39,125 nucleotides of DNA from Prolixibacteraceae bacterium. GTDB taxonomy: Bacteria > Bacteroidota > Bacteroidia > Bacteroidales > Prolixibacteraceae. Location: NCBI GenBank assembly GCA_017998095.1, contig JAGODU010000020.1, positions 1 to 39,125 of the forward strand, written 5' to 3'. The notes under the pieces are model-generated. The model did no database searches. It saw only the letters and a program-made list of their open reading frames with translations, and was not told the DNA's origin. Of the stretch, positions 7,142 to 16,060 are shown in pieces (position 1 is the stretch's first letter; every line of letters starts with the position of its first letter). The position numbers were made by a program, and so were the translations under genes.

Positions 7142-9586
7142 ATGTTATTTTTGCAACCCATGAGGCGATTTGTACTTTTTATTTTTATTGAAATAGTTTT
7201 TTCACTCTTTTCTTGTCAGGTTTTATTTGCACAGACAAGTAATGCTACTTTATATGGTGCTATCAGAGACGATAAAGGCGCCCCGATGGAAATGGTCAAT
7301 GTAAGCATTAAGAATTACCCAATAGGAACTACTTCAGATAAAAAAGGCGAATATCTGCTCAGGATTCCAACGGGCAGAGAGGTTATTGTTGTTTTCTCAA
7401 TAATTGGGTACGAAAATTTTGAGAAGGTATTAAATCTGTCTCCTGAAGATATGCTTGAGCTGAATACTGTTTTAACATCTAAATCGGAAGATATAACTGA
7501 AGTTGTTGTTGCCGGACAAAGGCAAACATCAGGTAATATTGTAAAGATAAATCCAAAAGCAGCCAATGCAGTTACTGATGTAGGTCTTGGAAGTGTTGAA
7601 AGTATTATCAAGACATTACCAGGAGTTAGTTCAAGCAATGAAATGAGTAATCAATATTCTGTCAGGGGAGGGAGTTTTGATGAAAATCTGGTATATGTTA
7701 ACGGGATGGAAATTTTTCGTCCTACCTTAATAAGGGCTGGACAACAGGAAGGTATGAGCTTTGTAAATTCTGACATGGTTTCTTCAATAGAATTTTCAGC
7801 AGGTGGCTTTGATGCTAAGTATGGTGATAAAATGTCTTCTGTCCTCGATATTCAATATAACAGACCTTCTAAATTCAGTGCCTCAGCAGATGTAAGTATC
7901 CTTGGAGCAAAGGTACATGTTGAAAATATCAGTAAAAGCAAAAAGTTCACCTATAATATCGGGGCAAGATATAAATCCTACAAGTTTCTTCTTGGGACGC
8001 TTGAATCAAAAGGAACCTACGACCCGATGTATATCGACCTGCAGGGCTACTTTACTTATAGACTTTCTGAAAAATTAGAAGTTGGATTTTTAGGTACAGC
8101 AGCTTCAAATATTTATAAATTCATTCCCGAATCAAGAGAGTCGAGAACAGGAATATTCAATGATCAGCAAGTACTCCGTGTTTTCTTTGAAGGACAGGAG
8201 GTTGATGAATATTCAGTATATACAGGGTCTTTAAACTTTGAATATAAACCGGTCAAAGGATTAGCTTTAAACCTGACTTCTTCAATATTTAAAACATCAG
8301 AAAAAGAAACCTATGACATCCTGGGTTATTACTGGTTTAATGAAGTTGGAAATGAAGGCAGTGATCATCAGAATGACAGTATTTACAACCTGGGTACGGG
8401 CTATTATCATGATCATGGTCGTAATTTCATGGATGCTACTATTGCAGCTCTTGATTTCAGAGGTTCATATAAAGCCGGGAACAATACTATGTTATGGGGA
8501 ATAAACGGACGCAAGGAAATTATTGACGATAAAACAAGAGAATGGGAATTCCGTGATTCAGCAGGATATTCCTTACCTTATTCAAATAGTGAGATTAATC
8601 TGTATTATCTGTTTAATACGAACTATAGTCACAGTAAAAACAGATTCTCAGCCTATATTCAGGATTCATATTCTTTCCCGATTTCTTTGGGTTACCTGAT
8701 GTTAACAGGAGGAGCAAGGGTTCACTACTGGGATTATACGAGTAAATTTTCATTTAGTCCCCGCTTTTCAGCCTCATTGAGAACAAACGGGAATAGCGAT
8801 CTTATTGCACGCCTGTCGTTTGGATGGTATCATCAACCTCCTTTCTACAGGGAGCTTAAAGATTTGTACGGCAATGTTAATCCTGTAATACAAACCCCTT
8901 ATTCAATACAGGCAGTAGCTGGTGTTGATTTTACTTTTGTCAGTTGGGACAGACCATTCAGATTTACTGCTGAAACATATTACAAGTCGTTGAAAGATTT
9001 AATTCCTTATCAATATGAGAATGTAAGGATAAGATATCTGTCAGATAAAATATCAAACGGGTATGCATATGGACTTGACCTTAAGATAAACGGAGAGTTT
9101 GTCAGCGGAACTCAGTCATGGATAAGTGCTTCGCTTATGGATACCAAAGAAGATATCATTGAAGATGGTGATCATGGCTATATACCACGCCCATCAGATC
9201 AGAGATTTAAGTTCAGCATGTTCTTTCAGGACTATCTTCCGGGACTTCCTGCATATCAAATGCACCTTACAGGCCATTTTATTACCGGTGTACCATTTGG
9301 AATGCCAAGAAGCGAAAGATGGACGCAAACAGCAAGGATTCCATCATATCGCCGTATTGACATAGGCTTTATTCGTCTTCTTGTAAGCGAAGGAAAGAAT
9401 CTTACCAAATGGAATTTCCTTGATAAATTTAAAGATTGCAGTGTAAGCGTTGAATTACTAAACCTTATTGATATAGATAATGTTTCATCCTTTACTTTCA
9501 TTGCTGATTACGAAGGCATTTATCATGGCATTCCTGACCGACTGACCGGTTTAATGCTTAACCTGAAACTTTCAGCTTCTTTTTAA
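7142..9586 (+). CDS. TonB-dependent outer-membrane receptor
   Basis: 814 aa. After a signal peptide ending LFAQ, residues about 34-115 form a carboxypeptidase-regulatory-like domain (ATLYGAIRDDKGAPMEMVNV, GTTSDKKGEYLLRIP). The plug domain follows from about 120 (VVVAGQRQT, IIKTLPGVSSSNEMSNQYSV, RGGSFDENLVYVNGMEIFRP), then a 22-strand-type barrel to the C-terminal Phe. It is a stand-alone receptor with no SusD partner, so siderophore, cobalamin, oligopeptide or other uptake is possible. Start choice: Met1 (7142) or Met7 (7160). The second gives a more usual signal peptide (MRRFVLFIFIEIV). TATTTTTG at 7146-7153 resembles a -7 box and would favour the later start, but no -33 box is present. Confidence 0.9.
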   Translation: MLFLQPMRRFVLFIFIEIVFSLFSCQVLFAQTSNATLYGAIRDDKGAPMEMVNVSIKNYPIGTTSDKKGEYLLRIPTGREVIVVFSIIGYENFEKVLNLSPEDMLELNTVLTSKSEDITEVVVAGQRQTSGNIVKINPKAANAVTDVGLGSVESIIKTLPGVSSSNEMSNQYSVRGGSFDENLVYVNGMEIFRPTLIRAGQQEGMSFVNSDMVSSIEFSAGGFDAKYGDKMSSVLDIQYNRPSKFSASADVSILGAKVHVENISKSKKFTYNIGARYKSYKFLLGTLESKGTYDPMYIDLQGYFTYRLSEKLEVGFLGTAASNIYKFIPESRESRTGIFNDQQVLRVFFEGQEVDEYSVYTGSLNFEYKPVKGLALNLTSSIFKTSEKETYDILGYYWFNEVGNEGSDHQNDSIYNLGTGYYHDHGRNFMDATIAALDFRGSYKAGNNTMLWGINGRKEIIDDKTREWEFRDSAGYSLPYSNSEINLYYLFNTNYSHSKNRFSAYIQDSYSFPISLGYLMLTGGARVHYWDYTSKFSFSPRFSASLRTNGNSDLIARLSFGWYHQPPFYRELKDLYGNVNPVIQTPYSIQAVAGVDFTFVSWDRPFRFTAETYYKSLKDLIPYQYENVRIRYLSDKISNGYAYGLDLKINGEFVSGTQSWISASLMDTKEDIIEDGDHGYIPRPSDQRFKFSMFFQDYLPGLPAYQMHLTGHFITGVPFGMPRSERWTQTARIPSYRRIDIGFIRLLVSEGKNLTKWNFLDKFKDCSVSVELLNLIDIDNVSSFTFIADYEGIYHGIPDRLTGLMLNLKLSASF

Positions 9587-9622
9587 AGACGACATTTTAT
9601 TTTTAAACAGAGATAAGAAAGA

Positions 9623-10381
9623 TTAAATTTTTTCAAGCGTAATCTTTTTAATCCATCCACTGTTACCATCGGCAAGGCGAATATTATACCAGTTGCCCAG
9701 GTCTTCCCTGATATCAACCTTTAATCCTTCATGTATAACAAATAAATCAGTTCCGCTTTCATCAGGAGAAGATTTAACCGTAACAGTCGGAGTAGTTATT
9801 ATAGCAGATTTATGACTGGTAATGTTCGATTTTTGTTTTCCTGCAAATCCAAATGCAAATACTGAAATTACTAGCAATACAATTCCGGTAATGAAAGAAA
9901 TTCTTTTTAATGATACAGTGCTGGTGAAAATATATCCTGATGCTCCAATCAATGCAATGATGAAGCAAATAAGGCTCAAACGAGCCCATCCATTGGAAGT
10001 ATTGGAGTTGATCAGTGAATTCCACCATTTAACGAAGAAGGGGCGGGGAAGGGGCTCTATTTTATCAACTGTAAACTGATTTACAAGTTCAAGATTGAAT
10101 TTTATGTCCTCATCACCGGGAGCAAGCAATTTTGCCCTTTCATAGTTTAATATCGACTTTGTAACTTCATTATTTTTGTAATAGGCATTACCTAAATTGT
10201 AATACAAATCAGCTGATTCATACCCTTGTTTCAATATACTTTCATAAGCTTTAATGGCTTCAGTATAATTATTTGCAGAATACAACCTTTCGGCCTCTTT
10301 CATTTGTGCTGAAGGCTGGGCAAAAATTAATGTTCCTAATGATAAGAAGTATATTATTGAGATCAGTTTTTTCATGATCAT
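9623..10381 (-). CDS. batE: BatE: TPR and SH3-like membrane protein
   Basis: 252 aa, last gene of the Bat operon. Signal or anchor at residues 1-21; TPR units from about 24 to 95 (AERLYSANNYTEAIKAYESI, ADLYYNLGNAYYKNNEVTKS, ILNYERAKLLAPGDEDIKFN); two membrane segments at about 128-152 and 158-178; then a periplasmic SH3-like domain at about 192-252 (VKSSPDESGTDLFVIHEGLK, NWYNIRLADGNSGWIKK). This arrangement is usual for BatE in Bacteroidota. The start overlaps the batD stop by 4 nt, so translation is coupled. It converges with the TonB receptor gene; no clear terminator is seen in the 36-bp gap. Confidence 0.85.
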   Translation of the reverse strand: MIMKKLISIIYFLSLGTLIFAQPSAQMKEAERLYSANNYTEAIKAYESILKQGYESADLYYNLGNAYYKNNEVTKSILNYERAKLLAPGDEDIKFNLELVNQFTVDKIEPLPRPFFVKWWNSLINSNTSNGWARLSLICFIIALIGASGYIFTSTVSLKRISFITGIVLLVISVFAFGFAGKQKSNITSHKSAIITTPTVTVKSSPDESGTDLFVIHEGLKVDIREDLGNWYNIRLADGNSGWIKKITLEKI

Positions 10382-12210
10382 GATTTTTTAAGTATTTGTT
10401 TTTCAAAATTGTTTATCAATTTCTCTCCTCTTGAATATAGCTCTGAAATAGATTCGTTGACTGCTGTTGGAGCATAGCGAGCCATTTCACAAATATCGAT
10501 TAACTTAATAAATTCATCAATTACGACTGATTCAACGCTATTGCTAATGAGCGTTGATCTTACATTATCCCTTGTTAATTCAGACTGAGGTATTGTAAGT
10601 TTATCGCTTAGATAGCCCCAGAAAGCTTTTAGTAAAGCTTCATAAAAATCATCCTTATTATTTGCTTTCAGACATTCATTAGCAGCTTTAAGGTGTTTTC
10701 TGGCCATTTTACTTGCTTTTCTGTTTCTCATAAGTGCAAGATTGGCATTTTCCCTGGCTTTTTTCTGAAGTATAACTACAACAGCAGCAAAAGCCAACAG
10801 AGCAGCTATATATCCAAAGTAAAACATGAAGCTGCCAAATATAAATGAATGGCTGTTTTGAAGTTTGGTATTTCCTGTTTTGATATACCTGATGTCCTTT
10901 CCAATGTATTTTACATCTTCTTTTGACATTGAACTGACAACTGTTGTTGACTGATCATCAGATCCCTTGGCAACTCTGATATTGAATTCCTGAGTCGACA
11001 GTGTTTTGTAGCTTTTGGAATCAACATCAAAATAAACAAAGTTTTGCGCAGGTATAGTAAAGTTACCCTGATATCTTGGAATTATCACCTGCTCAAATAC
11101 TGTAGAACCAGTAATTCCGGATTCCGTTGCCTTGAAATCGTATGATGTTTTAGGGTCATATATTTCAAAATCGGCAGGGAACTTGAATGATGGTGCGTTA
11201 ATGTGCTTCAGATTTCCGCTTCCGGATATCTTTACTTTGATAGTAATTGCTTCGTTTGATTTGATGTCAGTATTATCAATTTCTGATGAAAGGGTGAATT
11301 TGCCTACTGCTCCTTTGAAGTCAGCAGGGGCAGGGGGAAGATCCTTAACAGTAATAGCAATTCTGTTTGACCTGACACTTGTTCTTATGTTTTGAACAGA
11401 ACCAAAGAAGTCATCAAATATGCTCGTAGGTGCAACCCTTTGCTGCACATTGAAAACCATCTCGGCAGGTTCTATGTATAACGTACCTGTTTGCTGAGGT
11501 ATAAGTATCTTTTTCTGAAGAGTATATACGTTGTATATAATTCCGTCGACTGCTTCTCTTGATCTGTTCTGATCTGCTGGCGGAATATCTATATCCTGTG
11601 TCCAGAAACCTTCAAATGAAGGTAAAGTCTGATCAGCTACCGAAAGATTTACCCTGCTGTATAATTTGAAGGCTACAGAAATCATTTCGCCTTTATAAAC
11701 ATTCTTCTTATCAACCTCATATTGAATAAACAAATCATCACGAGAACCGGCTGACGTCCGGGAGGATTCTGTTGATGAGTCCTGGCCCTGAGAACGTGTT
11801 CCTGCTCCTGCCGATGCTCCTGCCGGCTGTCTGCCCTGAATTACCTTTATCGAAAGTTGATTTGACTGAATATTTTTCCCTTCAGCCCTTATAGATGCAG
11901 GTGAAATTGAAAATGTACCTTCTTTTTGTCCTCGTAGGATGTAAGTGTATGAATTACTTACACTTTGGGTCATTGTGCCGTTTATACTGCTGAAACTACG
12001 GCTTGTAGAAACAGAAGGTCCCATCAATATATCAAACCCGTCAAGCTGAGGCATTTGCAGATTATCTCCTTTGGCATTTAAGGTAAGAGTTAAACTAAAT
12101 TGCTCCCCGACAGATACTATCTCCGGTGCAGACATTGTAAATCTTACATCTTCGGCATATGTCCTTATACCAAGGAAAAGAAGCAGTAAAATAAAAATCT
12201 TGCGATTCAT
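10378..12210 (-). CDS. batD: BatD: Ig-like membrane protein
   Basis: 610 aa. Signal peptide (MNRKIFILLLLFLGIRTYAE) then repeated beta-sandwich regions that define the BatD family: VRFTMSAPEIVSVGEQFSLT, YVLRG-type strands ending in QLSIKVIQGRQ, and FIQYEVDKKNVYKGEMISVA. A low-complexity linker (about 128-155, rich in G, A, S) separates the first two. One membrane helix lies at about residues 458-482, followed by a cytoplasmic helical domain (AALKA-type, KAFWGYLSDKLTIPQSELTR). BatD is thought to work with BatA and BatB in the envelope. It starts 51 nt after batC ends and its own end overlaps batE. Confidence 0.88.
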   Translation of the reverse strand: MNRKIFILLLLFLGIRTYAEDVRFTMSAPEIVSVGEQFSLTLTLNAKGDNLQMPQLDGFDILMGPSVSTSRSFSSINGTMTQSVSNSYTYILRGQKEGTFSISPASIRAEGKNIQSNQLSIKVIQGRQPAGASAGAGTRSQGQDSSTESSRTSAGSRDDLFIQYEVDKKNVYKGEMISVAFKLYSRVNLSVADQTLPSFEGFWTQDIDIPPADQNRSREAVDGIIYNVYTLQKKILIPQQTGTLYIEPAEMVFNVQQRVAPTSIFDDFFGSVQNIRTSVRSNRIAITVKDLPPAPADFKGAVGKFTLSSEIDNTDIKSNEAITIKVKISGSGNLKHINAPSFKFPADFEIYDPKTSYDFKATESGITGSTVFEQVIIPRYQGNFTIPAQNFVYFDVDSKSYKTLSTQEFNIRVAKGSDDQSTTVVSSMSKEDVKYIGKDIRYIKTGNTKLQNSHSFIFGSFMFYFGYIAALLAFAAVVVILQKKARENANLALMRNRKASKMARKHLKAANECLKANNKDDFYEALLKAFWGYLSDKLTIPQSELTRDNVRSTLISNSVESVVIDEFIKLIDICEMARYAPTAVNESISELYSRGEKLINNFEKQILKKS

Positions 12211-12261
12211 ATTATTGATTTTTCAAATACACACAAAATTATAAAAAAACTATATATACCA

Positions 12262-12990
12262 TTACCAATCCTTTTCAGGCTTATACGATTGAGCTTTCAC
12301 AGCTTTAGCTTTATTAACTTTTTCCTGTGTTTCTTTCTCGTCATTCTGCAGAGCCTTTAGCATCTGTTCAGCATTTTGCTTTGAAATCTTAGGTTGTTGC
12401 TGCTGCTGTTGCTGATTCTTTTGCTGCTGATCCTGATTTTGATTTTGTTGCTGATCTTTATTCTGATCTTTATTCTGGTCTTTATTCTGATCCTGATTTT
12501 GTTGCTGCTGCTGTTGTTGTTGCTGCTGTTGTTTTTTTAACCTTCTTGCAAATTCAAGATTATATTTAGCTTCTAAATCCTTTGGATTGTTTCTCAATGC
12601 ATTTTTATAGGCGTCGATACTTTCATCGAGTTTATTTGTTGCAAGCATAGAATTACCATAATTAAACCAGGCTTTTCCTTTATCTTCCTTATTGGATGTG
12701 GCATCAAGTATCTGTTGGAATTCAATTGAAGCATCTTCCATTTTATTTTGTTTGAACAAGGCATCTCCAATGTTAAACTGAGACTTGAAGTCATTTGGCT
12801 TTTTCTGCAATGCTTTCCTGTATTCAACTTCTGATTTTGCAAAGTTGACGGAATCAATCTTTACAGAATCACTGTTTTCAACAGCTTTGTCATAGTATTT
12901 ATTTCCGGAGCGAATAAATTTCCTTTCCTTTTGTCCAAATACAGCAAAGGAAATTACCAGAAATATTATTGTTAAAATGTTGATTTTCAT
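12262..12990 (-). CDS. batC: BatC: TPR protein with Gln-rich region
   Basis: 242 aa. Signal peptide (residues 1-19, ending VFGQ). TPR repeats occupy about 25-150 (VEYRKALQKKPNDFKSQFNI, AWFNYGNSMLATNKLDESID, AYKNALRNNPKDLEAKYNLE). Residues about 154-200 are a glutamine/asparagine-rich tract: a run of 11 Gln, then repeated DQNK units, then a second Gln run. The C-terminal 40 residues are a conserved charged helix (QNAEQMLKALQNDEKETQEK). The gene overlaps the batB stop by 4 nt (ATGA). TPRs suggest a scaffold for the other Bat proteins in the periplasm. The Gln tract is encoded by slippage-prone triplet and 12-nt repeats. Confidence 0.85.
   Translation of the reverse strand: MKINILTIIFLVISFAVFGQKERKFIRSGNKYYDKAVENSDSVKIDSVNFAKSEVEYRKALQKKPNDFKSQFNIGDALFKQNKMEDASIEFQQILDATSNKEDKGKAWFNYGNSMLATNKLDESIDAYKNALRNNPKDLEAKYNLEFARRLKKQQQQQQQQQQQNQDQNKDQNKDQNKDQQQNQNQDQQQKNQQQQQQQPKISKQNAEQMLKALQNDEKETQEKVNKAKAVKAQSYKPEKDW
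12391..12531. repeat. Triplet and 12-bp repeats inside batC
   Basis: CTG/TTG triplet runs encode Gln at both ends, and between them the 12-nt unit TCTTTATTCTGA recurs about three times in tandem (near 12452-12490) with single-base changes, encoding the DQNK repeats. All units keep the reading frame (3 or 12 nt), so copy changes would alter protein length without a frameshift. Confidence 0.8.
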
Positions 12991-14042
12991 TTTATGTCAA
13001 TTTTCTTATCCTTAAACAACCTGAAATTCTTAAATAAATTATTCTTTCTTTCAAGAATCAGATATTCCAGTGCAATTAATGCTAAAGCAATAGCTATGAA
13101 GTAATAGAACTGATCATTGTAATCTGAATATACTTTTGATTCAAGATCTGTTTTCTCCATTTTACTTATTTCATCGAATATGTTGTTTATACCTACTTCT
13201 GTATTGTTAGCCCTGATATATTTCCCGTTACCGGCGGCCGCAATCTGTTGAAGCATATTTTCATCAAGACGTGTAACCACAACCTGTCCGCTTTTATCGC
13301 GCCTGAAATCCTTTTGTCCATATGCATTTACAACAGGTATCGGACCTCCCTGAGGTAATCCCATCCCAATTGTATGAACCACAATTTCATTTTCAGCAGC
13401 AAGCTTTGCCATTTCTATTGCATCATCTTCATGGTTTTCTCCATCAGTAATTACAATGATTGCCTTACTGGTTTTTGATTCGGGAGTGAAAGAATTTCTT
13501 GCCAGATCAATAGCTGCTCCTATTGCTGTCCCTTGTTTAGGAACAATATCAGGTGTTATCGCAGAGAGAAATAATTTCGCAGAAAGATAGTCAGTTGTAA
13601 TAGGTATTTGAGTATAGGCATCTCCAGCAAATACTACCAGCCCGATTTTATCATTGCTAAGTCTTTCAGTCAGTCTTGAAATCGCTCTTTTAGCCCTTTC
13701 CAGGCGATTTGGCTGAATATCTTCTGCCAGCATACTATTTGACACATCCAGGGCAATAATGAGCTCAATTCCTTGTCTTTTTATTTTTTGAAGCTTGGCA
13801 CCAAACTGTGGTCGTGCTATACTAATTATTAAAAAGGCAAGAGCAAGCATTAATATTGAAAATTTCAATACAGGCCTTGAATTTGATGCGGCTGGCATTA
13901 GTGAAGCCAGTAATTCCGGATTACCGAATTCTCTTATGGCCTTTTTCCTTTGTATCCTGAAATATATGAATATTACTATAAGAATTAGTATTATTACCAA
14001 TCCCCATAAATATTTAGGGTCTCCGAATCTGAACATTTCCAT
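12987..14042 (-). CDS. batB: BatB: von Willebrand A-domain membrane protein
   Basis: 351 aa. Two N-terminal membrane helices (about 11-30 and 58-76), a VWA domain at about 90-290 and a C-terminal helix at about 310-330. The metal-ion-dependent adhesion site is intact: D99-V-S101-N-S103 (IALDVSNSM), the later Thr in KQGTAIG and the Asp of ITDGENHE. The segment DRDK-like TERLSNDKIGLVVFAGDAYT is characteristic of Bat VWA proteins. It follows batA by 10 nt and overlaps batC. BatA and BatB are thought to form a membrane complex with BatC and BatE. Confidence 0.88.
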   Translation of the reverse strand: MEMFRFGDPKYLWGLVIILILIVIFIYFRIQRKKAIREFGNPELLASLMPAASNSRPVLKFSILMLALAFLIISIARPQFGAKLQKIKRQGIELIIALDVSNSMLAEDIQPNRLERAKRAISRLTERLSNDKIGLVVFAGDAYTQIPITTDYLSAKLFLSAITPDIVPKQGTAIGAAIDLARNSFTPESKTSKAIIVITDGENHEDDAIEMAKLAAENEIVVHTIGMGLPQGGPIPVVNAYGQKDFRRDKSGQVVVTRLDENMLQQIAAAGNGKYIRANNTEVGINNIFDEISKMEKTDLESKVYSDYNDQFYYFIAIALALIALEYLILERKNNLFKNFRLFKDKKIDIK

Positions 14043-14052
14043 AATAAAAGTT

Positions 14053-15045
14053 TTAAGGAATATTGCGGAATATTGTTACTTTAAATAAAATACCGGCAAT
14101 AAGCAATAAAGCTGCAGCTATAGCAAAAGGTTGAAATTCTTCTTGTTTCTTACTGAACTCCTTTACCTCAATTTTTGATTTTTCCAATGCATCAATCTCG
14201 GCATATATCTGTTTAAGCTTATCATTACTTGTTGCCCTGAAATATTTACCTCCCGTCAGTCCTGCTATCGACTGAAGTGATTCTTCGTCAATCTTTACAG
14301 GTATATTTTGCACTTGAATACCAAAGGGAGTTTGCATAGGATAAGGAGCAGTTCCAATAGTCCCGACTCCAATTGTATAAACCCTTATTCCAAATGTTTT
14401 TGCAATCTCAGCTGCAGTTATCGGAGGAATCTCTCCTGCATTGTTTTCTCCGTCAGTCAGCAAAATGATTACCTTACTGATAGCTTCACTTTCTTTTAAA
14501 CGGTTTACGGCTGTTGCAAGCCCGTTCCCAATTGCAGTTCCATCCTGCAGAATACCTGTGGCAGTTTCCCTTAACAGATTAGTGACAACAGGATGGTCAG
14601 TTGTCAGAGGACACTGAGTAAATGATTCTCCGGCAAAGACTACCAGCCCTATTCTGTCATATGGCCGACCGGCAATAAATGATGAAGCTACATCCTTTGC
14701 AGCTTCAAGACGATCAGGCCTGAGGTCTCTGGCAAGCATACTTGTTGAAACGTCTACTGCCATTACTATATCTATACCTTCAGTTGAAACGTTCTCCCAG
14801 TTTTCAGATGATTGTGGTCTGGCTAAAACAATAACCAGCAAAGTCATTACTGCAATATTTAAAGCAAAAACCAAATGCCTGAGATAGTATTTCCAGTTTT
14901 TAGGCACAGCTTCCAGATTCCTTATTGTTGAAACCTGTAAACTGGCTCCGGATTTCTTCTGACGTAAAATATACCAGGCAATAATTGGTATTAATGCCAG
15001 AAGAAGATAAAACATCTCAGGATTTGCATATGTAAATTTTCCCAT
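14053..15045 (-). CDS. batA: BatA: von Willebrand A-domain membrane protein
   Basis: 330 aa, same layout as BatB: membrane helices at about 10-27 and 55-75, VWA domain at about 90-285, C-terminal helix at about 305-325. The MIDAS motif is D98-V-S100-T-S102 (VMAVDVSTSMLARDLRPDRL), with QDGTAIGNG and LLTDGENNAG supplying the other ligands. The gene starts 4 nt after the preceding gene ends. The two VWA genes are clearly paralogous, and the order of genes identifies them as batA then batB. Confidence 0.88.
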   Translation of the reverse strand: MGKFTYANPEMFYLLLALIPIIAWYILRQKKSGASLQVSTIRNLEAVPKNWKYYLRHLVFALNIAVMTLLVIVLARPQSSENWENVSTEGIDIVMAVDVSTSMLARDLRPDRLEAAKDVASSFIAGRPYDRIGLVVFAGESFTQCPLTTDHPVVTNLLRETATGILQDGTAIGNGLATAVNRLKESEAISKVIILLTDGENNAGEIPPITAAEIAKTFGIRVYTIGVGTIGTAPYPMQTPFGIQVQNIPVKIDEESLQSIAGLTGGKYFRATSNDKLKQIYAEIDALEKSKIEVKEFSKKQEEFQPFAIAAALLLIAGILFKVTIFRNIP

Positions 15046-15049
15046 TTCC

Positions 15050-16060
15050 TTATGATTTTAAATTTACTTCTTCACCTTCTCCGGTTTCAGTTGTTTTCTT
15101 CTCTTCAGCAACTTCAACTATCTTGGTCTGGTTTACAAAGAAATATGAATCGACCAATGCCAGATTGTTTTCATCAGGAAGAGGTTCATATTTTGCAAAC
15201 TTAACCAGGTCAGCATTGAATAAAATCCTTTTCAAATTCTCAAAGGTCTTTTCATCCGGCAAGTATTTCTGCTTTGTGAAAGCGAATATCGTTTCATCAG
15301 AGGTCTGCTCCATGGCCGGTACACCATACCTGTTCATGATATACTCCCTAAGCACATCAGTAACTTCACTATAATATTGCTTGGTTTTCCCCTGTTGCCA
15401 AATTTTTTCCTCCTTGATTCTTTCAAGTTCCCTTAATGCAATGATATGCGCAGGTTCTTTTGGTTTCTGAGGAATCAGGAATAACGGCCTGTTTTCTTTT
15501 CTCCTCTTTAATGCATAGAATATCAGAAATATTAAGCCTGCTGCCAATAATATACCCATCAGTAGAGGGGCTACTTCTTTGAAGATTATAGGTGCCTTGT
15601 ACGGTGGTTTTATATCAATCGGTGCTTTCAGTGCATTAATGAGTGAATCTATCTTTGGAAGATTGTACACTTCAAGAAAAACAGGATTAGTCTTCAATGA
15701 ATCAATACTGCCGTTGTTAAGAAACGTAACAACAAAGGGAGGTATCATATGTGCTCCACTATCAAAGGAAGTAATAAGATAACTACGTTTCATCTTATTG
15801 ATTCCGGCCGATTCGCTGACAGTATCTGTTGTTTGCTTTTCAATTATTTCAACTGAGGGTGCAAGTGAATCAACAGGTTCTGCCATCTTAACAGTAATAC
15901 CGGAAGGATATTCAACTTCAACATTATAGTGTACCTGATCTCCAATTAATATCCTTGAACTGTCGAGCTCTGCTTTAGCCCTTATGCTTTGGCTGAAAGT
16001 GACGTACGACGACAGTATCAATATTAACAGCAGATTGATTTTCAGAATATTTATCTTCAT
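15050..16060 (-). CDS. Membrane-anchored Ig-like protein of the Bat operon
   Basis: 336 aa. Signal peptide (to about residue 23, YVTFSQ), a periplasmic BatD-like beta-sandwich domain (AELDSSRILIGDQVHYNVEV, then TFLNNGSIDSLKTNPVFLEV), one membrane helix at about 163-187, and a cytoplasmic domain (HIIALRELERIKEEKIWQQG, YYSEVTDVLREYIMNRYGVP) like the DUF4381 type. The gene occupies the usual place between the DUF58 gene and batA in Bacteroidota. Its start overlaps the DUF58 stop by 4 nt. Its biochemical role is not known; it may link the Bat envelope proteins to the cytoplasmic MoxR/DUF58 pair. Confidence 0.8.
   Translation of the reverse strand: MKINILKINLLLILILSSYVTFSQSIRAKAELDSSRILIGDQVHYNVEVEYPSGITVKMAEPVDSLAPSVEIIEKQTTDTVSESAGINKMKRSYLITSFDSGAHMIPPFVVTFLNNGSIDSLKTNPVFLEVYNLPKIDSLINALKAPIDIKPPYKAPIIFKEVAPLLMGILLAAGLIFLIFYALKRRKENRPLFLIPQKPKEPAHIIALRELERIKEEKIWQQGKTKQYYSEVTDVLREYIMNRYGVPAMEQTSDETIFAFTKQKYLPDEKTFENLKRILFNADLVKFAKYEPLPDENNLALVDSYFFVNQTKIVEVAEEKKTTETGEGEEVNLKS

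Noticed and set aside
7146..7153. TATTTTTG as proof of a leaderless TonB-receptor transcript
   Set aside because: There is no -33 box at the usual distance, and TAnnTTTG arises often by chance in this AT-rich DNA.
9587..9622. Terminator between the TonB receptor and batE
   Set aside because: No inverted repeat followed by a T-run is present in this 36-bp convergent gap.
12391..12531. Regular repeats that could suggest a CRISPR array or minisatellite RNA
   Set aside because: The period is 3 or 12 nt without unique spacers, and the repeats are in frame inside batC, encoding a Gln/Asn-rich tract.
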